Of a stretch of DNA of 32,668 nt, positions 17,726-26,576 are shown piece by piece. The stretch is from Kineococcus siccus. Lineage in GTDB: Bacteria > Actinomycetota > Actinomycetes > Actinomycetales > Kineococcaceae. Where the stretch lies: NCBI RefSeq assembly GCF_009906795.1, contig NZ_JAAALN010000019.1, positions 1-32,668 on the forward strand, read 5' to 3'. A model generated the notes under the pieces. That model saw nothing but the letters and a program-made list of their open reading frames with translations. It was not told the DNA's origin and ran no database searches. The translations under genes and the position numbers were made by a program. Position 1 is the first letter of the stretch; each line of letters opens with the position of its first letter.

Positions 17726-18517
17726 TCAGGCGGGCAGCAGGCGCAGCTCCAGGGAGGCCACGCGCGCGGCGACGACCTCGCTGGCCGCGAGCCGCTGCCC
17801 CACCACGCGCGCGAGCTCGTCGAGGGCGGCGCGGTCGAGGCCCGCCACCAGGCCGAGCGACACCCGCAGCTCGGCGCCGGCCCCGGCGCCGCAGCGCAGC
17901 CGCAGGACGCCGGGCACGTCGGCGAGCGCGGCCCGGACGGCGTCGTGCACCCCCGGGTCCAGCGCCGCGGGCGACCAGGGTGTGCCGGCGACCAGGGCCG
18001 CGAGCGCGGGGCGGTGCACGACGAAGCGCACCGGGCCGGCGGCGTCCAGGACGAGGGCCTCGCACTCCTCCTGCGCCGCAGCGAGAGCCGCAGTCGCCGC
18101 CGGGACGGGCACGGGCCGGGCGTCGGCGCGCCAGGCCGTCAGCGAGGCCAGCGAGCTGAACAGCGGCAGCGCCCGCCCGCCGTCCGGCCGCGTCATCACG
18201 GCCAGCGCCATGTCGGCGCTCTTGTCCCCCGCCGGGCCGGCGGCGACCACCTCGGTCTCACCCAGCACCGCGACGACCGGGGCGAAGACCCGGCTGCCCG
18301 CGAGGGCGGCCACGACGTCGGCGTCCGCCCGCAGCCGCGCGTCGAGCCCGGCCTGGTCGTCGTCGGCCGGTGCGTCCCGCCACGCCGCCAGCGCCGCGGC
18401 GAGCGCGGGGGGCGTGGCGCCCTCGTCCCCCGCGAAGGGGCTGGGCTGCAGGACGCGCCCCGCCCAGGGCACCCCCGCGGAGTCGGTCGTGCGGGGGACC
18501 GCGCCGGCGCCGGTCAG
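17726..18517 (-). CDS. SseB-like protein downstream of hisA
   Basis: Protein of about 263 residues resembling the SseB N-terminal domain family of actinobacteria; function not established. Recognisable parts are [19 protein letters not shown] near the N-terminus, [17 protein letters not shown], then [40 protein letters not shown] and a C-terminal ELRVSLGL domain. Soluble. The conserved [11 protein letters not shown] seems to belong to the protein, yet the only start ahead of it is a CTG at 18515-18517 overlapping the hisA stop (CTGA). The first conventional start, GTG at 18470-18472, would begin inside this segment and give 248 residues. I give the longer form with reservation. Last gene of the his transcript. 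Confidence 0.78.
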   Translation of the reverse strand: MTGAGAVPRTTDSAGVPWAGRVLQPSPFAGDEGATPPALAAALAAWRDAPADDDQAGLDARLRADADVVAALAGSRVFAPVVAVLGETEVVAAGPAGDKSADMALAVMTRPDGGRALPLFSSLASLTAWRADARPVPVPAATAALAAAQEECEALVLDAAGPVRFVVHRPALAALVAGTPWSPAALDPGVHDAVRAALADVPGVLRLRCGAGAGAELRVSLGLVAGLDRAALDELARVVGQRLAASEVVAARVASLELRLLPA

Positions 18518-19191
18518 GGCCGGCCCGCCACGTCGAGGGCCTCGGGCAGGGTGAACGCGCCCGCGTAGAGCGCCTTGCCGACGATGGCCCCCTCGACGCC
18601 CTCGCCGACGAGCCCGCGCAGCGCCTGCAGGTCGGCCAGGCTCGAGATGCCGCCCGAGGCGACGACGGGAGCGCTCGTGCGGGCGCACACCTCGCGCAGC
18701 AGCTCGGTGTTCGGGCCCTTCAGGGTGCCGTCCTTGGTGACGTCGGTGACGACGTAGCGGGCGCACCCGTCGGCGTCCAGGCGGGCGAGGACCTCCCACA
18801 GGTCGCCGCCCTCGCGCGTCCAGCCGCGCGCCGCGAGCGTCGTGCCCCGCACGTCCAGGCCCACCGCGATGCGGTCGCCGTGGCGGGCGATGGCCGACCG
18901 GGTCCAGTCGGGGTCCTCCAGCGCGGCCGTGCCCAGGTTGACGCGGCGGCAGCCGGTCGCGAGCGCGGCCTCGAGCGAGGCGTCGTCGCGGATGCCGCCC
19001 GAGAGCTCCACCGCGACGTCGAGCCGGCCGACGACCTCGGCCAGCAGGTCGCGGTTGGACCCGCGCCCGAAGGCCGCGTCGAGGTCGACGAGGTGGACCC
19101 ACTCCGCGCCCGCCTCCTGCCACGCCAGCGCGGCGCCCAGCGGGGAGCCGTAGAAGGTCTCGCTGCCGGCCTCGCCCTGCACGAGCCGCAC
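18514..19191 (-). CDS. hisA: HisA/PriA isomerase, 5' end apparently disrupted
   Basis: Phosphoribosyl isomerase of histidine synthesis; the actinobacterial PriA form also serves tryptophan synthesis. The TIM-barrel core is intact: [59 protein letters not shown] (PriA-type Arg/Trp), the catalytic Asp in [10 protein letters not shown], and VASGGISSL. The coordinates begin at GTG 19189-19191, the first in-frame start codon, but this removes the first beta strand (normally LLPAVDV) with the second catalytic Asp. In frame upstream to the hisH stop there is no ATG, GTG, TTG or CTG. That stretch reads [15 protein letters not shown], where the Asp is present, while GTG-led LPA sits in another frame. 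Either a frameshift, a micro-rearrangement or a sequence error is likely. Confidence 0.85.
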   Translation of the reverse strand: MRLVQGEAGSETFYGSPLGAALAWQEAGAEWVHLVDLDAAFGRGSNRDLLAEVVGRLDVAVELSGGIRDDASLEAALATGCRRVNLGTAALEDPDWTRSAIARHGDRIAVGLDVRGTTLAARGWTREGGDLWEVLARLDADGCARYVVTDVTKDGTLKGPNTELLREVCARTSAPVVASGGISSLADLQALRGLVGEGVEGAIVGKALYAGAFTLPEALDVAGRP

Positions 19192-19275
19192 GGCCTGCCC
19201 GCCGTGGACGTCGCCGACGCCGCCGGCAGCGGCCCCCGACGGACCGCCACCGTCCCCCGACGGGCGGGGAGGGCG

Positions 19276-19938
19276 TCAGGACAGCGAGTCGACCCAGTTG
19301 CGCAGCAGCCGCGCGCCGGCGTCGCCGGACTTCTCGGGGTGGAACTGCGTGGCCGAGAGCGGGCCGTTCTCCACGGCCGCCACGAAGCGCCCGCCGTGCT
19401 CCGCCCACGTGACCGCGGGGGGTTCGACGTTGCCCCCTGTGGTGTCCACGAGCTCCCAGCGCTGCACCCCGTAGGAGTGCACGAAGTAGAACCGCTCGTC
19501 CTCGACGCCCGCGAACAGCGTCGAGCCCGCCGAGGCCTGAACGGTGCTCCAGCCCATGTGCGGCACCACGTCCGCGGCCAGCCGCTCGACCGTGCCCGGC
19601 CACTGCCCCAGGCCCTCCTGGTCCCCCGCACCCGGCTCCGCGCTGGCGTCGAACATCACCTGCAGGCCGACGCAGATGCCGAGGACGGGGCGGCCGCCCG
19701 CGAGGCGGCGGTCGATGATGGCGTCCCCGCCGATGCCCCGCAGCCCCTCGTTGACGGCCGCGAAGGCCCCGACGCCGGGGACCACGAGGCCGTCCGCCTC
19801 CAGGGCGGCGCGGCGGTCGGCGGTGAGCTCGACGTCGGCGCCGACGCGCTCGAGCGCGCGCACTGCGGAGCGCACGTTGCCGAACCCGTAGTCGAGGACG
19901 ACGACCTTCCTGGCTGCTGTGGGGGTCACGCCACTCAC
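19276..19938 (-). CDS. hisH: imidazole glycerol phosphate synthase glutaminase subunit
   Basis: Class I glutamine amidotransferase feeding ammonia to HisF. The 220 residues contain DYGFGNVRS (16-24), PGVGAF, the nucleophile Cys89 in [10 protein letters not shown], and the His200/Glu202 pair in QFHPEKSG. The GTG at 19936-19938 overlaps the hisB stop (GTGA); a second GTG nine bases later is possible. The partner gene hisF is not in this window. Confidence 0.96.
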   Translation of the reverse strand: MSGVTPTAARKVVVLDYGFGNVRSAVRALERVGADVELTADRRAALEADGLVVPGVGAFAAVNEGLRGIGGDAIIDRRLAGGRPVLGICVGLQVMFDASAEPGAGDQEGLGQWPGTVERLAADVVPHMGWSTVQASAGSTLFAGVEDERFYFVHSYGVQRWELVDTTGGNVEPPAVTWAEHGGRFVAAVENGPLSATQFHPEKSGDAGARLLRNWVDSLS

Positions 19939-20534
19939 AACGCGCCCTTGGTGCTGGGGATGCCCACCACGCGGGGATCGGGCTCGACGGCGTAGCGCAG
20001 CGCGCGGGCCAGCGCCTTGAACTGCGCCTCCACCACGTGGTGCGGGTCGCGGCCCGCGAGGACGCGCACGTGCAGCGCGATCTGGGCGTGGAACGCGAAG
20101 CTCTCCAGCACGTGCCGGGTCAGCGACCCCGTGAAGTGGCCGCCGATGAGGTGCAGCTCCTGACCCGCGGGCTCGCCCTCGTGCACGCAGTAGGGGCGGC
20201 CCGAGACGTCGACCACGACGTGGGCGAGCGCCTCGTCGAGCGGGACGGTCGCGTCGGCGAAGCGCCGGATGCCTGCCTTGTCGCCCAGCGCCTGCCGGAA
20301 CGCCTGCCCGAGCACGATGGCGGTGTCCTCCACGGTGTGGTGGACGTCGATGTGGGTGTCGCCGCTGGCGCGGACCGTGAGGTCCATGAGGGAGTGCTTG
20401 CCCAGCGCCGTGAGCATGTGGTCGTAGAAGGGCACCGACGTGTCGATCGTCGTGCGCCCCGTGCCGTCGAGGTCGAGCTCGACGAGCACCGTCGACTCCG
20501 ACGTGGTGCGCTCCAGGCGTGCGGTCCGGCTCAC
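19935..20534 (-). CDS. hisB: imidazoleglycerol-phosphate dehydratase
   Basis: Manganese-dependent dehydratase of histidine synthesis, the monofunctional type without a phosphatase domain. The 199 residues show FYDHML (36-41), [14 protein letters not shown] with metal ligands His65, His66 and Glu69, DVSGRPY, and the second [18 protein letters not shown] start overlapping the hisC stop by four bases. Confidence 0.97.
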   Translation of the reverse strand: MSRTARLERTTSESTVLVELDLDGTGRTTIDTSVPFYDHMLTALGKHSLMDLTVRASGDTHIDVHHTVEDTAIVLGQAFRQALGDKAGIRRFADATVPLDEALAHVVVDVSGRPYCVHEGEPAGQELHLIGGHFTGSLTRHVLESFAFHAQIALHVRVLAGRDPHHVVEAQFKALARALRYAVEPDPRVVGIPSTKGAL

Positions 20535-21721
20535 CGTGCGTCCTCTCCCGTGCTGTCCGCCCGTCCCGTGACCGCCAGCAGGGCCGTCCGGAACGCCTCC
20601 ATCTCCGCCGCGGTGCCGATGCTGACCCGCAGCCACCCCTCGGGTCCCGTCTCGCGGATGAGCACCCCCCGCTCCAGCAGGCCCTGCCAGACGGCGTGGC
20701 GGTCGGCGAAGGTGCCGAACAGGACGAAGTTCGCGTCCGACTCCGCGGCACGGAAGCCGTTGCCGCGCAGCCAGTCCACGGTCTCGTCGCGGCGCTCGCG
20801 CAGTTCCGCGACGGTGGCCAGGAGCTCGGTGGAGTGCCGCAGCGCGGCCCGGGCCACGGCCTGCGTCACGGCCGAGAGGTGGTACGGGAGCCGGACGATG
20901 CGCAGGGCGTCGACGAAGGCCGGGGCCGCGGCCAGGTAGCCCACGCGGGCCCCCGCCAGCGAGAAGGCCTTGCTCATGGTCCGGCTCACCGCGAGGTGGC
21001 CGTTGCCGGGCAGCAGCTCCAGCGCGCTGGGGGTGCCCGCGCGGCGGAACTCCCCGTAGGCCTCGTCGACCACGACGACGGCACCGCCCGGGACCGCGGC
21101 GGCGGCCTCCAGCACCGCCTCGACGGTCGCCAGCGGGAGCGCGGTGCCGGTCGGGTTGTTCGGGCTGGCCAGCAGCACGACCGACGGGCGGTGCTCGGCG
21201 ACCTGCTCGCGCGCGTGGCCCGGGTCGAGCGTGAACGGGTCGGCCGACTCGGGCGCCGCCCGGCGCCCCGTCACCCAGCCCGTGAGGGTGTCGCGGGCGT
21301 ACTCGGGGTACATCGAGTAGGTCGGCGCGAAGCTGAGGCACGTGCGGCCGGGGCCCCCGAAGGCCTGCAGGACGTGCAGCATGACCTCGTTGGAGCCGTT
21401 GGCCGCCCACAGCTGCGCGGCGTCGAGCCGCGCGCCGGACTCCTCCCCCAGGAAGCGGGCGAGGTCGGCGCGCAGGTCGAGGAAGTCCCGGTCGGGGTAG
21501 CGGTTCAGGCCCGCGGCCGCCGCCGTGACGGCGGCCGCGATCTCGGCCGCCACGGCCGGCGCCACCGGGTACGGGTTCTCGTTGACGTTGAGCACGACGG
21601 GCACCTGCAGCTGCGGCGCGCCGTAGGGGTGCTCGCCCCGCAGGTCCTCCCGCAGCGGGAGGTGCTCCAGGGTGGTGGCGGCACTCGTCGGGATCCGCGG
21701 GCGGGTGGTCGGTGCACTCAC
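20531..21721 (-). CDS. hisC: histidinol-phosphate aminotransferase
   Basis: PLP-dependent class I/II aminotransferase. The 396 residues include [10 protein letters not shown] (44-53), [22 protein letters not shown] (186-192), VVDEAYGEF around 217-224 and the PLP lysine at about 251 in [21 protein letters not shown] start. Normally hisC follows hisD directly; here about 1.9 kb with two other genes separates them. A terminator-like hairpin lies just upstream, so hisC probably has its own promoter, which I could not place. Confidence 0.96.
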   Translation of the reverse strand: MSAPTTRPRIPTSAATTLEHLPLREDLRGEHPYGAPQLQVPVVLNVNENPYPVAPAVAAEIAAAVTAAAAGLNRYPDRDFLDLRADLARFLGEESGARLDAAQLWAANGSNEVMLHVLQAFGGPGRTCLSFAPTYSMYPEYARDTLTGWVTGRRAAPESADPFTLDPGHAREQVAEHRPSVVLLASPNNPTGTALPLATVEAVLEAAAAVPGGAVVVVDEAYGEFRRAGTPSALELLPGNGHLAVSRTMSKAFSLAGARVGYLAAAPAFVDALRIVRLPYHLSAVTQAVARAALRHSTELLATVAELRERRDETVDWLRGNGFRAAESDANFVLFGTFADRHAVWQGLLERGVLIRETGPEGWLRVSIGTAAEMEAFRTALLAVTGRADSTGEDAR

Positions 21722-21771
21722 GCGGGCAGTCTCCCAGACCCGCGCGGGGGCGGGCGGCGCCCGGCGTCCAC

Positions 21772-21799
21772 GCCGGCCCGGGCGTGCGCCCGGGCCGGC
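21772..21799 (-). terminator. hairpin terminator after the his-locus glycosyltransferase gene
   Basis: Perfect 12-base stem GCCGGCCCGGGC / GCCCGGGCCGGC with a 4-base loop, 15 bases beyond the glycosyltransferase stop and ahead of hisC. No U tract. It would insulate the glycosyltransferase from hisCBHA. Confidence 0.6.
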
Positions 21800-21814
21800 C
21801 GGACGGCGCAGACC

Positions 21815-22747
21815 TCAGACGGCCGTGGTGACGGTGTCCGCGGTCAGGGTGTCCGCGGTCAGCGTGTCCGCGGACAGGGTGCCCGCGGTCAGGGTGCCCG
21901 CGGTCAGGGTGCCCGCGCGGGCGGCCGTCGCGGCGTCGGTGAGGTCGACGACGCGGTCCGCGGCCGTGGCCTGCCGCGGCACGAGCGGCGCGCGGCGGGT
22001 GCGGCGCACCCGCTCGACGAGGAGGGCGGCCAGGACGCGGAAGCCGTCGCGGAAGGTGTTGAGGTTGCTCTCGCCGTGGATGCGCTCGAACTCGAAGCTG
22101 GGCACCTCGGTGATGACGAGGCCGGCCTTCGCGATGCGGGTGTTGATGATGGTCTCGATCTCGAACCCGTCGCCCCAGTTCTTCTCGTCGACGCGGGCGC
22201 CCGACGGGTCGAGGTCGAGGACGGGCAGGCAGTCGGCCCAGAAGGCGTTGTAGCCGTAGCAGAGGTCGGTGTACCTCGTGCCGAAGAGGAGGTTCGCGGC
22301 GAGGTTCAGGCCGGCGTTGCCGGCGCGGCGCAGCGCGGTGATGTCGTTGCTGCCCCCACCGGCCGCGAAGCGGGTGCCCTTGGCGAAGTCGGCGCCGGCG
22401 GTCAGCGCCGCGACGAACGCCGGGATCTCGCGGGGGTCGGCGGAGCCGTCGGCGTCCAGCATGACCAGGACGTCGCCGGTCGCGGCGGCGAAGCCGCACG
22501 CCATGGCATTGCCCTTCCCGCGGCGGTTCTGCAGGACGATCGTCACGTCCGGGCGCAGGGCGCGGGCCACCTCGACGGTGCCGTCGGTGCTGCGGCCGTC
22601 CACGACGACGACCTCGTGCACCTCGGGCATCGCGGCGAAGACGTGCGGCAGGTTCGCCGCCTCGTTGTAGGTGGGAACGATGACGCTGATGCGCGGCGCG
22701 CCGCTGTCGCGGCTGACGGACGTCGCTGCTGCGGTGGTGTTCGACAT
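21815..22747 (-). CDS. family 2 glycosyltransferase (DPM1-like) with repeat tail
   Basis: 310-residue GT-A glycosyltransferase resembling polyprenol-phosphate sugar transferases. It has [13 protein letters not shown] (23-35), [22 protein letters not shown] and the metal-binding DAD at 98-100 ([13 protein letters not shown]). A conserved [12 protein letters not shown] and [12 protein letters not shown] follow, then RIHGESNL. No membrane segment is visible, so it may act on a carrier at the membrane face. The last 33 or so residues are a five-residue repeat ([10 protein letters not shown], six copies) encoded by a 15-base tandem array. ATG with GGGAG upstream and a 300-base leader region. It is a close paralog of the gene at 29325-30239. 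Donor and acceptor unknown. Confidence 0.9.
   Translation of the reverse strand: MSNTTAAATSVSRDSGAPRISVIVPTYNEAANLPHVFAAMPEVHEVVVVDGRSTDGTVEVARALRPDVTIVLQNRRGKGNAMACGFAAATGDVLVMLDADGSADPREIPAFVAALTAGADFAKGTRFAAGGGSNDITALRRAGNAGLNLAANLLFGTRYTDLCYGYNAFWADCLPVLDLDPSGARVDEKNWGDGFEIETIINTRIAKAGLVITEVPSFEFERIHGESNLNTFRDGFRVLAALLVERVRRTRRAPLVPRQATAADRVVDLTDAATAARAGTLTAGTLTAGTLSADTLTADTLTADTVTTAV
21828..21917. repeat. 15-bp tandem array, six copies (coding)
   Basis: Six 15-base units of the type GTCAGGGTGCCCGCG lie head to tail at 21828, 21843, 21858, 21873, 21888 and 21903, with one to four differences between them. They encode the [10 protein letters not shown] tail of the glycosyltransferase on the minus strand. 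Confidence 0.9.
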
Positions 22748-23047
22748 GACTGCTCCCTGGTGACAGGGGCCCGGTTTCGCCTCTGGCTCCCCGCCGGGCC
22801 GAGGGCGACCACTGGTGCCCGGCGGATCATCGCGCGCCCTCCGTGCCGGCCGCTGCTGCGACCGGCTCGACTGGACCAGGATGCCTCTTCCTCACCGTCC
22901 GTCAGGGGGTCGCGACCCTCCTGCGCGGGAGTTCCGCCGTCCGGCCGAGCGCACGGGGCCCGATCTCACTCTCCGCGACGTCAGCGAGCTCTCCGTCAGG
23001 AGATGGTCGGCGGCGCGGAGCGTCGGGGTGCGCGGCGGCCGGCGACC
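22748..23047. other. intergenic leader of the his-locus glycosyltransferase
   Basis: 300 bases without a supported gene between the 201-residue gene and the glycosyltransferase. Contents: inverted repeats CCGCCGGGC (22791-22799) and GCCCGGCGG (22817-22825) about 45 bases before the ATG, a small CCCTG-TCAC-CAGGG hairpin next to the Shine-Dalgarno, and the 12-base palindrome GGGTCGCGACCC at 22907-22918. I recognise no known riboswitch and no clear minus-10 box. Confidence 0.5.
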
Positions 23048-23653
23048 TCAGCCGGGGCCGCCCCCCGGCCCGGGCTGCGGGCCGCCCGGGCCGCCCCGGC
23101 CGCGGAACAGCTTCCAGAACGCCCCGATGCGGCTGCCCTCGCCCCCGCTGGCGGCCTCCTCGGCCTCCGCGGCGTCCAACCGGCCGAGCACGAGCTGCTG
23201 CACGACGTCGGGCCACATCGACAGCAGCAGACCGGGTCTCGGGTCCTCGCCGCGCTGCCCGGCGACCCAGGTCTGCCCCTCGATGGACTCCTCACCGACG
23301 CTGAGCAGGACGACCTCCGCGCCCCGCAGGACCCCCGAGAGGCGCTGCGCGTCCTGCTCCCCCGTCGCCGGGTCGCGGGTCACCAGGACGCACCCCAGCC
23401 CCCGCACGGGGACGACCCAGGCGTGCACCTCGGCCAGCGTGCAGACCTCGGCCAGCTTCGCCGCGTCGGCGACCGGGGCGACGAGGACGGAGCGCACGGG
23501 CACCTTCGGCCCGAACTCCTTCGCGAACTCGGCGTCGAAGTCGAACCCCTCCCCGAGCAGCTCCTCCGCGGGGACGTCCCCGGGCCGGTCCTCGCCGGGC
23601 CGGTCCTCGCCGGGCCGGTCCTCGCCGGGCCGGTCCTCGCCGGGCGCGCTCAC
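23048..23653 (-). CDS. uncharacterised protein coupled to hisD
   Basis: 201 residues, not recognised. The head (1-26) is a hydrophilic repeat of PGEDR encoded by four identical 15-base units. A globular alpha/beta region follows from about 27 to 175: [20 protein letters not shown], then [20 protein letters not shown], a [12 protein letters not shown] strand pair, and [20 protein letters not shown]. The C-terminus (about 180-201) is Gly/Pro-rich. No signal peptide or membrane segment. The GTG start overlaps the hisD stop by four bases, so it is translated with hisD. A link to histidine synthesis is suggested only by this coupling. Confidence 0.8.
   Translation of the reverse strand: MSAPGEDRPGEDRPGEDRPGEDRPGDVPAEELLGEGFDFDAEFAKEFGPKVPVRSVLVAPVADAAKLAEVCTLAEVHAWVVPVRGLGCVLVTRDPATGEQDAQRLSGVLRGAEVVLLSVGEESIEGQTWVAGQRGEDPRPGLLLSMWPDVVQQLVLGRLDAAEAEEAASGGEGSRIGAFWKLFRGRGGPGGPQPGPGGGPG
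23581..23640. repeat. 15-bp tandem array, four identical copies (coding)
   Basis: CGGGCCGGTCCTCGC repeated four times without a mismatch, encoding PGEDR repeats on the minus strand. Identity between copies points to recent expansion. Confidence 0.95.
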
Positions 23654-24978
23654 GCGAACCTCGCCGTGACGGCCTCACCGTGCGCGGGCAGGTCCTCGGA
23701 GTCGGCGAGGGCCACGACGTGCGGGGCCACCTCGCGCAGCGCGGCCTCGTCGTAGGTCACGACGTGCAGGCCCCGCAGGAACGTCTGGACGCTGAGCCCG
23801 CTCGAGTGCGTCGCGGTGCCGCCCGTCGGCAGGACGTGGTTGGAGCCCGCGCAGTAGTCGCCCAGCGACACGGGCGAGTGCGGGCCGACGAAGACGGCGC
23901 CCGCGTTGCGGACGCGGGCGGCGACCGCGGGGGCGTCCACGGTCTGGACCTCGAGGTGCTCCGCGGCGTAGGCGTCGACGACCGCGAGGCCCGCGTCGAC
24001 GTCGTCGACGAGCACGACCGCGGACTGCCGGCCCCCGAGCGCCTGCGTGACGCGCTCGGCGTGCTTGGTGGCGGGCACGCGCACGGCGAGCTCGGCGTCG
24101 ACGGCGTCGGCCAGCGCCACCGAGGTCGTGACCAGGACCGCGGCCGCGACCGGGTCGTGCTCGGCCTGGCTCACGAGGTCGGCCGCGACGTGCACCGCGT
24201 CCGCGGAGTCGTCGGCGAGGACGGCGATCTCGGTGGGACCCGCCTCGGAGTCGATGCCCACCACCCCCTGGACGTACCGCTTGGCCGAGGCGACGTAGAT
24301 GTTGCCGGGCCCGGTGACGACGTCGACGGGGGCGACGACCAGGCTCCCGGCGGCGTCGCGGGCGCCGTAGGCGAACATCGCGATCGCCTGCGCCCCGCCG
24401 ACGGCGTAGACCTCGGTCACGCCGAGCAGCGCGCACGCCGCGAGGATCGTGGGGTGCGGCAGGCCGCCGAACTCCTTCTGCGCCGGGCTCGTCACGGCGA
24501 TGGAGGCGACGCCCGCCGCCTGCGCCGGGACCACGTTCATCACGACGCTGGAGGCGAGCGGGGCGCGGCCACCGGGCACGTAGAGGCCGACCCGCGCCAC
24601 GGGGACCCACCGCTCGGTGACGGTGCCGCCCGGCGCGACCCGCGTGGTGACGTCGCTGCGGCGCTGGTCGGCGTGCACGAGGCGGGTGCGGCGGATGCTC
24701 TCCTCGAGCCCCGCGCGCACCGCGGGGTCGAGCGCGGCGAGGGCGCCGGCCAGCGCCGCGGCGGGGACGCGGACGTCGGTGACGGGCACGCCGTCGAAGC
24801 GCTCGGTCAGCTCCAGCAGGGCCGGCACGCCGCGGCGGCGGACGTCCTCGCAGATCGGCGCGACGGTCGCGAGGGCGGCCGCGACGTCGACGTCGGCGCG
24901 GGGCACCACGGCCCGCAGGGCCACCGGGTCCAGGCTCTGGCCTCGCAGGTCGATGCGGCGCAGCAGGGGTGTCGTCAC
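23650..24978 (-). CDS. hisD: histidinol dehydrogenase
   Basis: Zinc-dependent four-electron oxidation of histidinol to histidine, last step of the pathway. The 442 residues include [74 protein letters not shown] (zinc region), AAEHLEVQT, and [14 protein letters not shown] near the C-terminus. The GTG start lacks a Shine-Dalgarno; a TAGACT minus-10 box ends 8 bases upstream, fitting a leaderless message. The 3' end overlaps the next gene's GTG. Confidence 0.97.
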   Translation of the reverse strand: MTTPLLRRIDLRGQSLDPVALRAVVPRADVDVAAALATVAPICEDVRRRGVPALLELTERFDGVPVTDVRVPAAALAGALAALDPAVRAGLEESIRRTRLVHADQRRSDVTTRVAPGGTVTERWVPVARVGLYVPGGRAPLASSVVMNVVPAQAAGVASIAVTSPAQKEFGGLPHPTILAACALLGVTEVYAVGGAQAIAMFAYGARDAAGSLVVAPVDVVTGPGNIYVASAKRYVQGVVGIDSEAGPTEIAVLADDSADAVHVAADLVSQAEHDPVAAAVLVTTSVALADAVDAELAVRVPATKHAERVTQALGGRQSAVVLVDDVDAGLAVVDAYAAEHLEVQTVDAPAVAARVRNAGAVFVGPHSPVSLGDYCAGSNHVLPTGGTATHSSGLSVQTFLRGLHVVTYDEAALREVAPHVVALADSEDLPAHGEAVTARFA

Positions 24979-24986
24979 GAGGGTGG

Positions 24987-24992
24987 AGTCTA
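24987..24992 (-). promoter_or_regulatory. hisD minus-10 box (TAGACT) overlapping the PhzF-gene stop
   Basis: TAGACT fits TANNNT and ends 8 bases before the hisD GTG. Its first three bases are the TAG stop codon of the upstream PhzF-like gene, so promoter and stop codon share sequence. Confidence 0.55.
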
Positions 24993-25823
24993 GGAGCTGG
25001 CCGGGCCGCGCAGGTCGCCGTCCAGCACCGTCACCGCGTGCCCGCGCAGGTGCACGCGGTCACCGACGACCTCGACGTGCACGACCCCGCCGCGCGGGGA
25101 GACCTGGTGGGCCACGAAGGAGCTGCGGCCGAGCCGGGGGGCCCAGTAGGGGCCGAGCGTGCAGTGCGCGCTGCCCGTGACCGGGTCCTCCGCGACGCCG
25201 ACCCGCGGCCCGAACCAGCGGGAGACGACGTCCGGTGCGCCGAGCGAGGCGTCGTCCAGCCCGGGGCGGGGGGTCGTGGCCGCGGTGACCACCACGCCGC
25301 GCGCGTCGACGCCCGCGAGCGCCGCGACGTCGGGGACCAGCGCCCGCACGACCTCCTCGTGGCCGACCTCGACGAGGACGTCCACGCCGTCGGTGCAGAC
25401 CGCCACGGCCGGGGTGCCCAGCGCCGCGGTGAGCACGTCGACGAGCGGGCCGGTGACGGGGGTCGTCGACCGCGCCGGGAAGTCCAGCCGGACGGTCCCG
25501 TCGCCACCGACGTCGGCGCGCAGCTCACCGCTGCGGGTGGCGAAGGCGAACGGCCCGGCCGCGCCGTCCTCGGCGAGCGCGTGCGCGGTGGCGAGCGTCG
25601 CGTGACCGCAGAGGTCGACCTCGACGAGCGGGGTGAACCACCGCAGGCCGTAGGCGCCCGGCGCCGGCGTGCGGACCGCGAACGCGGTCTCGGAGAGGTT
25701 GAGCTCGGCGGCGACGTCGCGCATCCAGCCCTCGTCCGCCGGGCGGTCGAGCACGACGACGCCCGCCGGGTTGCCCGCGAACGGGCGGTCGGTGAAGGCG
25801 TCGATGATCCGCAGTCTCACCAC
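24990..25823 (-). CDS. PhzF-family protein (phenazine biosynthesis-like isomerase fold)
   Basis: 277-residue member of the PhzF/diaminopimelate-epimerase-fold family; the substrate of most members is unknown. Visible: [20 protein letters not shown] (7-26), the catalytic-position glutamate at 45 in [29 protein letters not shown], and [18 protein letters not shown]. No phenazine genes are nearby, so a phenazine role is unlikely. Two adjacent GTG codons (25823 and 25820) can start; a TACCCT box six bases ahead of the first suggests a leaderless start there. Soluble. Confidence 0.9.
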   Translation of the reverse strand: MVRLRIIDAFTDRPFAGNPAGVVVLDRPADEGWMRDVAAELNLSETAFAVRTPAPGAYGLRWFTPLVEVDLCGHATLATAHALAEDGAAGPFAFATRSGELRADVGGDGTVRLDFPARSTTPVTGPLVDVLTAALGTPAVAVCTDGVDVLVEVGHEEVVRALVPDVAALAGVDARGVVVTAATTPRPGLDDASLGAPDVVSRWFGPRVGVAEDPVTGSAHCTLGPYWAPRLGRSSFVAHQVSPRGGVVHVEVVGDRVHLRGHAVTVLDGDLRGPASS

Positions 25824-25829
25824 GCGCGC

Positions 25830-25835
25830 AGGGTA
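25830..25835 (-). promoter_or_regulatory. minus-10 box of the PhzF-like gene (TACCCT)
   Basis: TACCCT ends six bases before GTG 25823, again without a Shine-Dalgarno. It faces away from the TAGGGT box of the divergent LON-domain gene about 50 bases further on. Confidence 0.5.
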
Positions 25836-25883
25836 GGGCGCGGGCGGCGACGCCGCGTGCGCCGGGGGGCCGCGGCCAGAGCC

Positions 25884-25889
25884 TAGGGT
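25884..25889 (+). promoter_or_regulatory. minus-10 box of the LON-domain gene (TAGGGT)
   Basis: TAGGGT ends seven bases before GTG 25897, matching a leaderless start. It decides between GTG 25888, which overlaps the box, and GTG 25897. Confidence 0.55.
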
Positions 25890-25896
25890 GACCCGG

Positions 25897-26568
25897 GTGA
25901 CGCAACGCCTCCCGCTGTTCCCCCTGGGCAGCGTCCTGTTCCCCGGCCTCGTGCTGCCGCTGAACATCTTCGAGCCGCGCTACCGCGCGCTCGTGGCGGA
26001 CCTCGTCGCGCAGGAGGAGGACGCCCCCCGCGGCTTCGGCGTCGTCGCCATCAAGGCCGGCCACGAGGTGGGTGACGGCAACGTGCAGGCCCTGCACGCC
26101 GTGGGTTGCGTGGCCCTGCTGCGCGAGGTGACGGAGCTGGAGGACGGCGGGTACGAGATCGTCACGGTGGGGGCCTCGCGGTTCCGGGTCGTCGACGTCG
26201 ACGCCGACGCGGGCACGCCGTACCTGACGGGGGTCGTCGAGCCGTTCGGGGAGGACGGCGACGAGGCCGACGAGGACCCCGAGGTGCAGGTGCTCGCGGC
26301 GGGCGTGCGGCGCCGCTTCGACGAGTACCGCGAGCAGCTGGACATCGGGGGCAGCAGCGCGCCCGACGACCCGTCGGTGCTGTCCTACCTCGTCGCGGCC
26401 GCGGCGGTCCTGCCGCTCGTCGAGCGTCAGCGGCTGCTCGAGGCGCCGGACACCCGCACGCGCCTGCAGTCCGAGCTCGACCTGCTCAAGCAGGAGCTGG
26501 GCCTCATCACGACCTTCGGGACCGTGCCGGCCTCCGACGTCCCCGGCGACGCGCCCAACCCGAACTGA
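25897..26568 (+). CDS. LON peptidase substrate-binding domain protein
   Basis: 223-residue stand-alone relative of the N-terminal domain of Lon protease; it lacks ATPase and protease parts. The fold signature is at the start: LPLFPLGSVLFPGLVLPLNI then FEPRYRALV, followed by GFGVVAIK, VGCVALLREV and GGYEIVTVGASRFRV. The C-terminal half is helical (about 120-210) and ends LLKQELGLITTFGTVP. The biological role of these stand-alone proteins is unclear. Start GTG 25897 is chosen from the upstream TAGGGT box. It is followed after 8 bases by the YbaK-type gene. Confidence 0.92.
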   Translation: MTQRLPLFPLGSVLFPGLVLPLNIFEPRYRALVADLVAQEEDAPRGFGVVAIKAGHEVGDGNVQALHAVGCVALLREVTELEDGGYEIVTVGASRFRVVDVDADAGTPYLTGVVEPFGEDGDEADEDPEVQVLAAGVRRRFDEYREQLDIGGSSAPDDPSVLSYLVAAAAVLPLVERQRLLEAPDTRTRLQSELDLLKQELGLITTFGTVPASDVPGDAPNPN

Positions 26569-26576
26569 GCCGCGTC

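Noticed and set aside
19195-19218. HisA-like peptide LPAVDVAD on the plus strand
   Set aside because: Not a separate gene. It arises because this part of hisA is almost self-complementary (GGCGGGCAG reads GGQ one way and LPA the other, GACGTC is a palindrome). It is kept only as one possible explanation of the hisA disruption.
21828-21917. Glycosyltransferase tail considered as a pentapeptide-repeat domain
   Set aside because: The period is five residues, but Ala and Leu are three apart instead of two and the usual A(D/N)LXX pattern does not fit; six units are also short for such a helix.
23581-23640. Tandem repeat considered as a CRISPR array
   Set aside because: Units are 15 bases, directly adjacent with no spacers, and encode a regular peptide inside a gene; no cas genes are present.
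24990-25823. Phenazine biosynthesis locus
   Set aside because: Only a PhzF-fold protein is present. No other phenazine genes surround it, and this family is widespread in unrelated functions.
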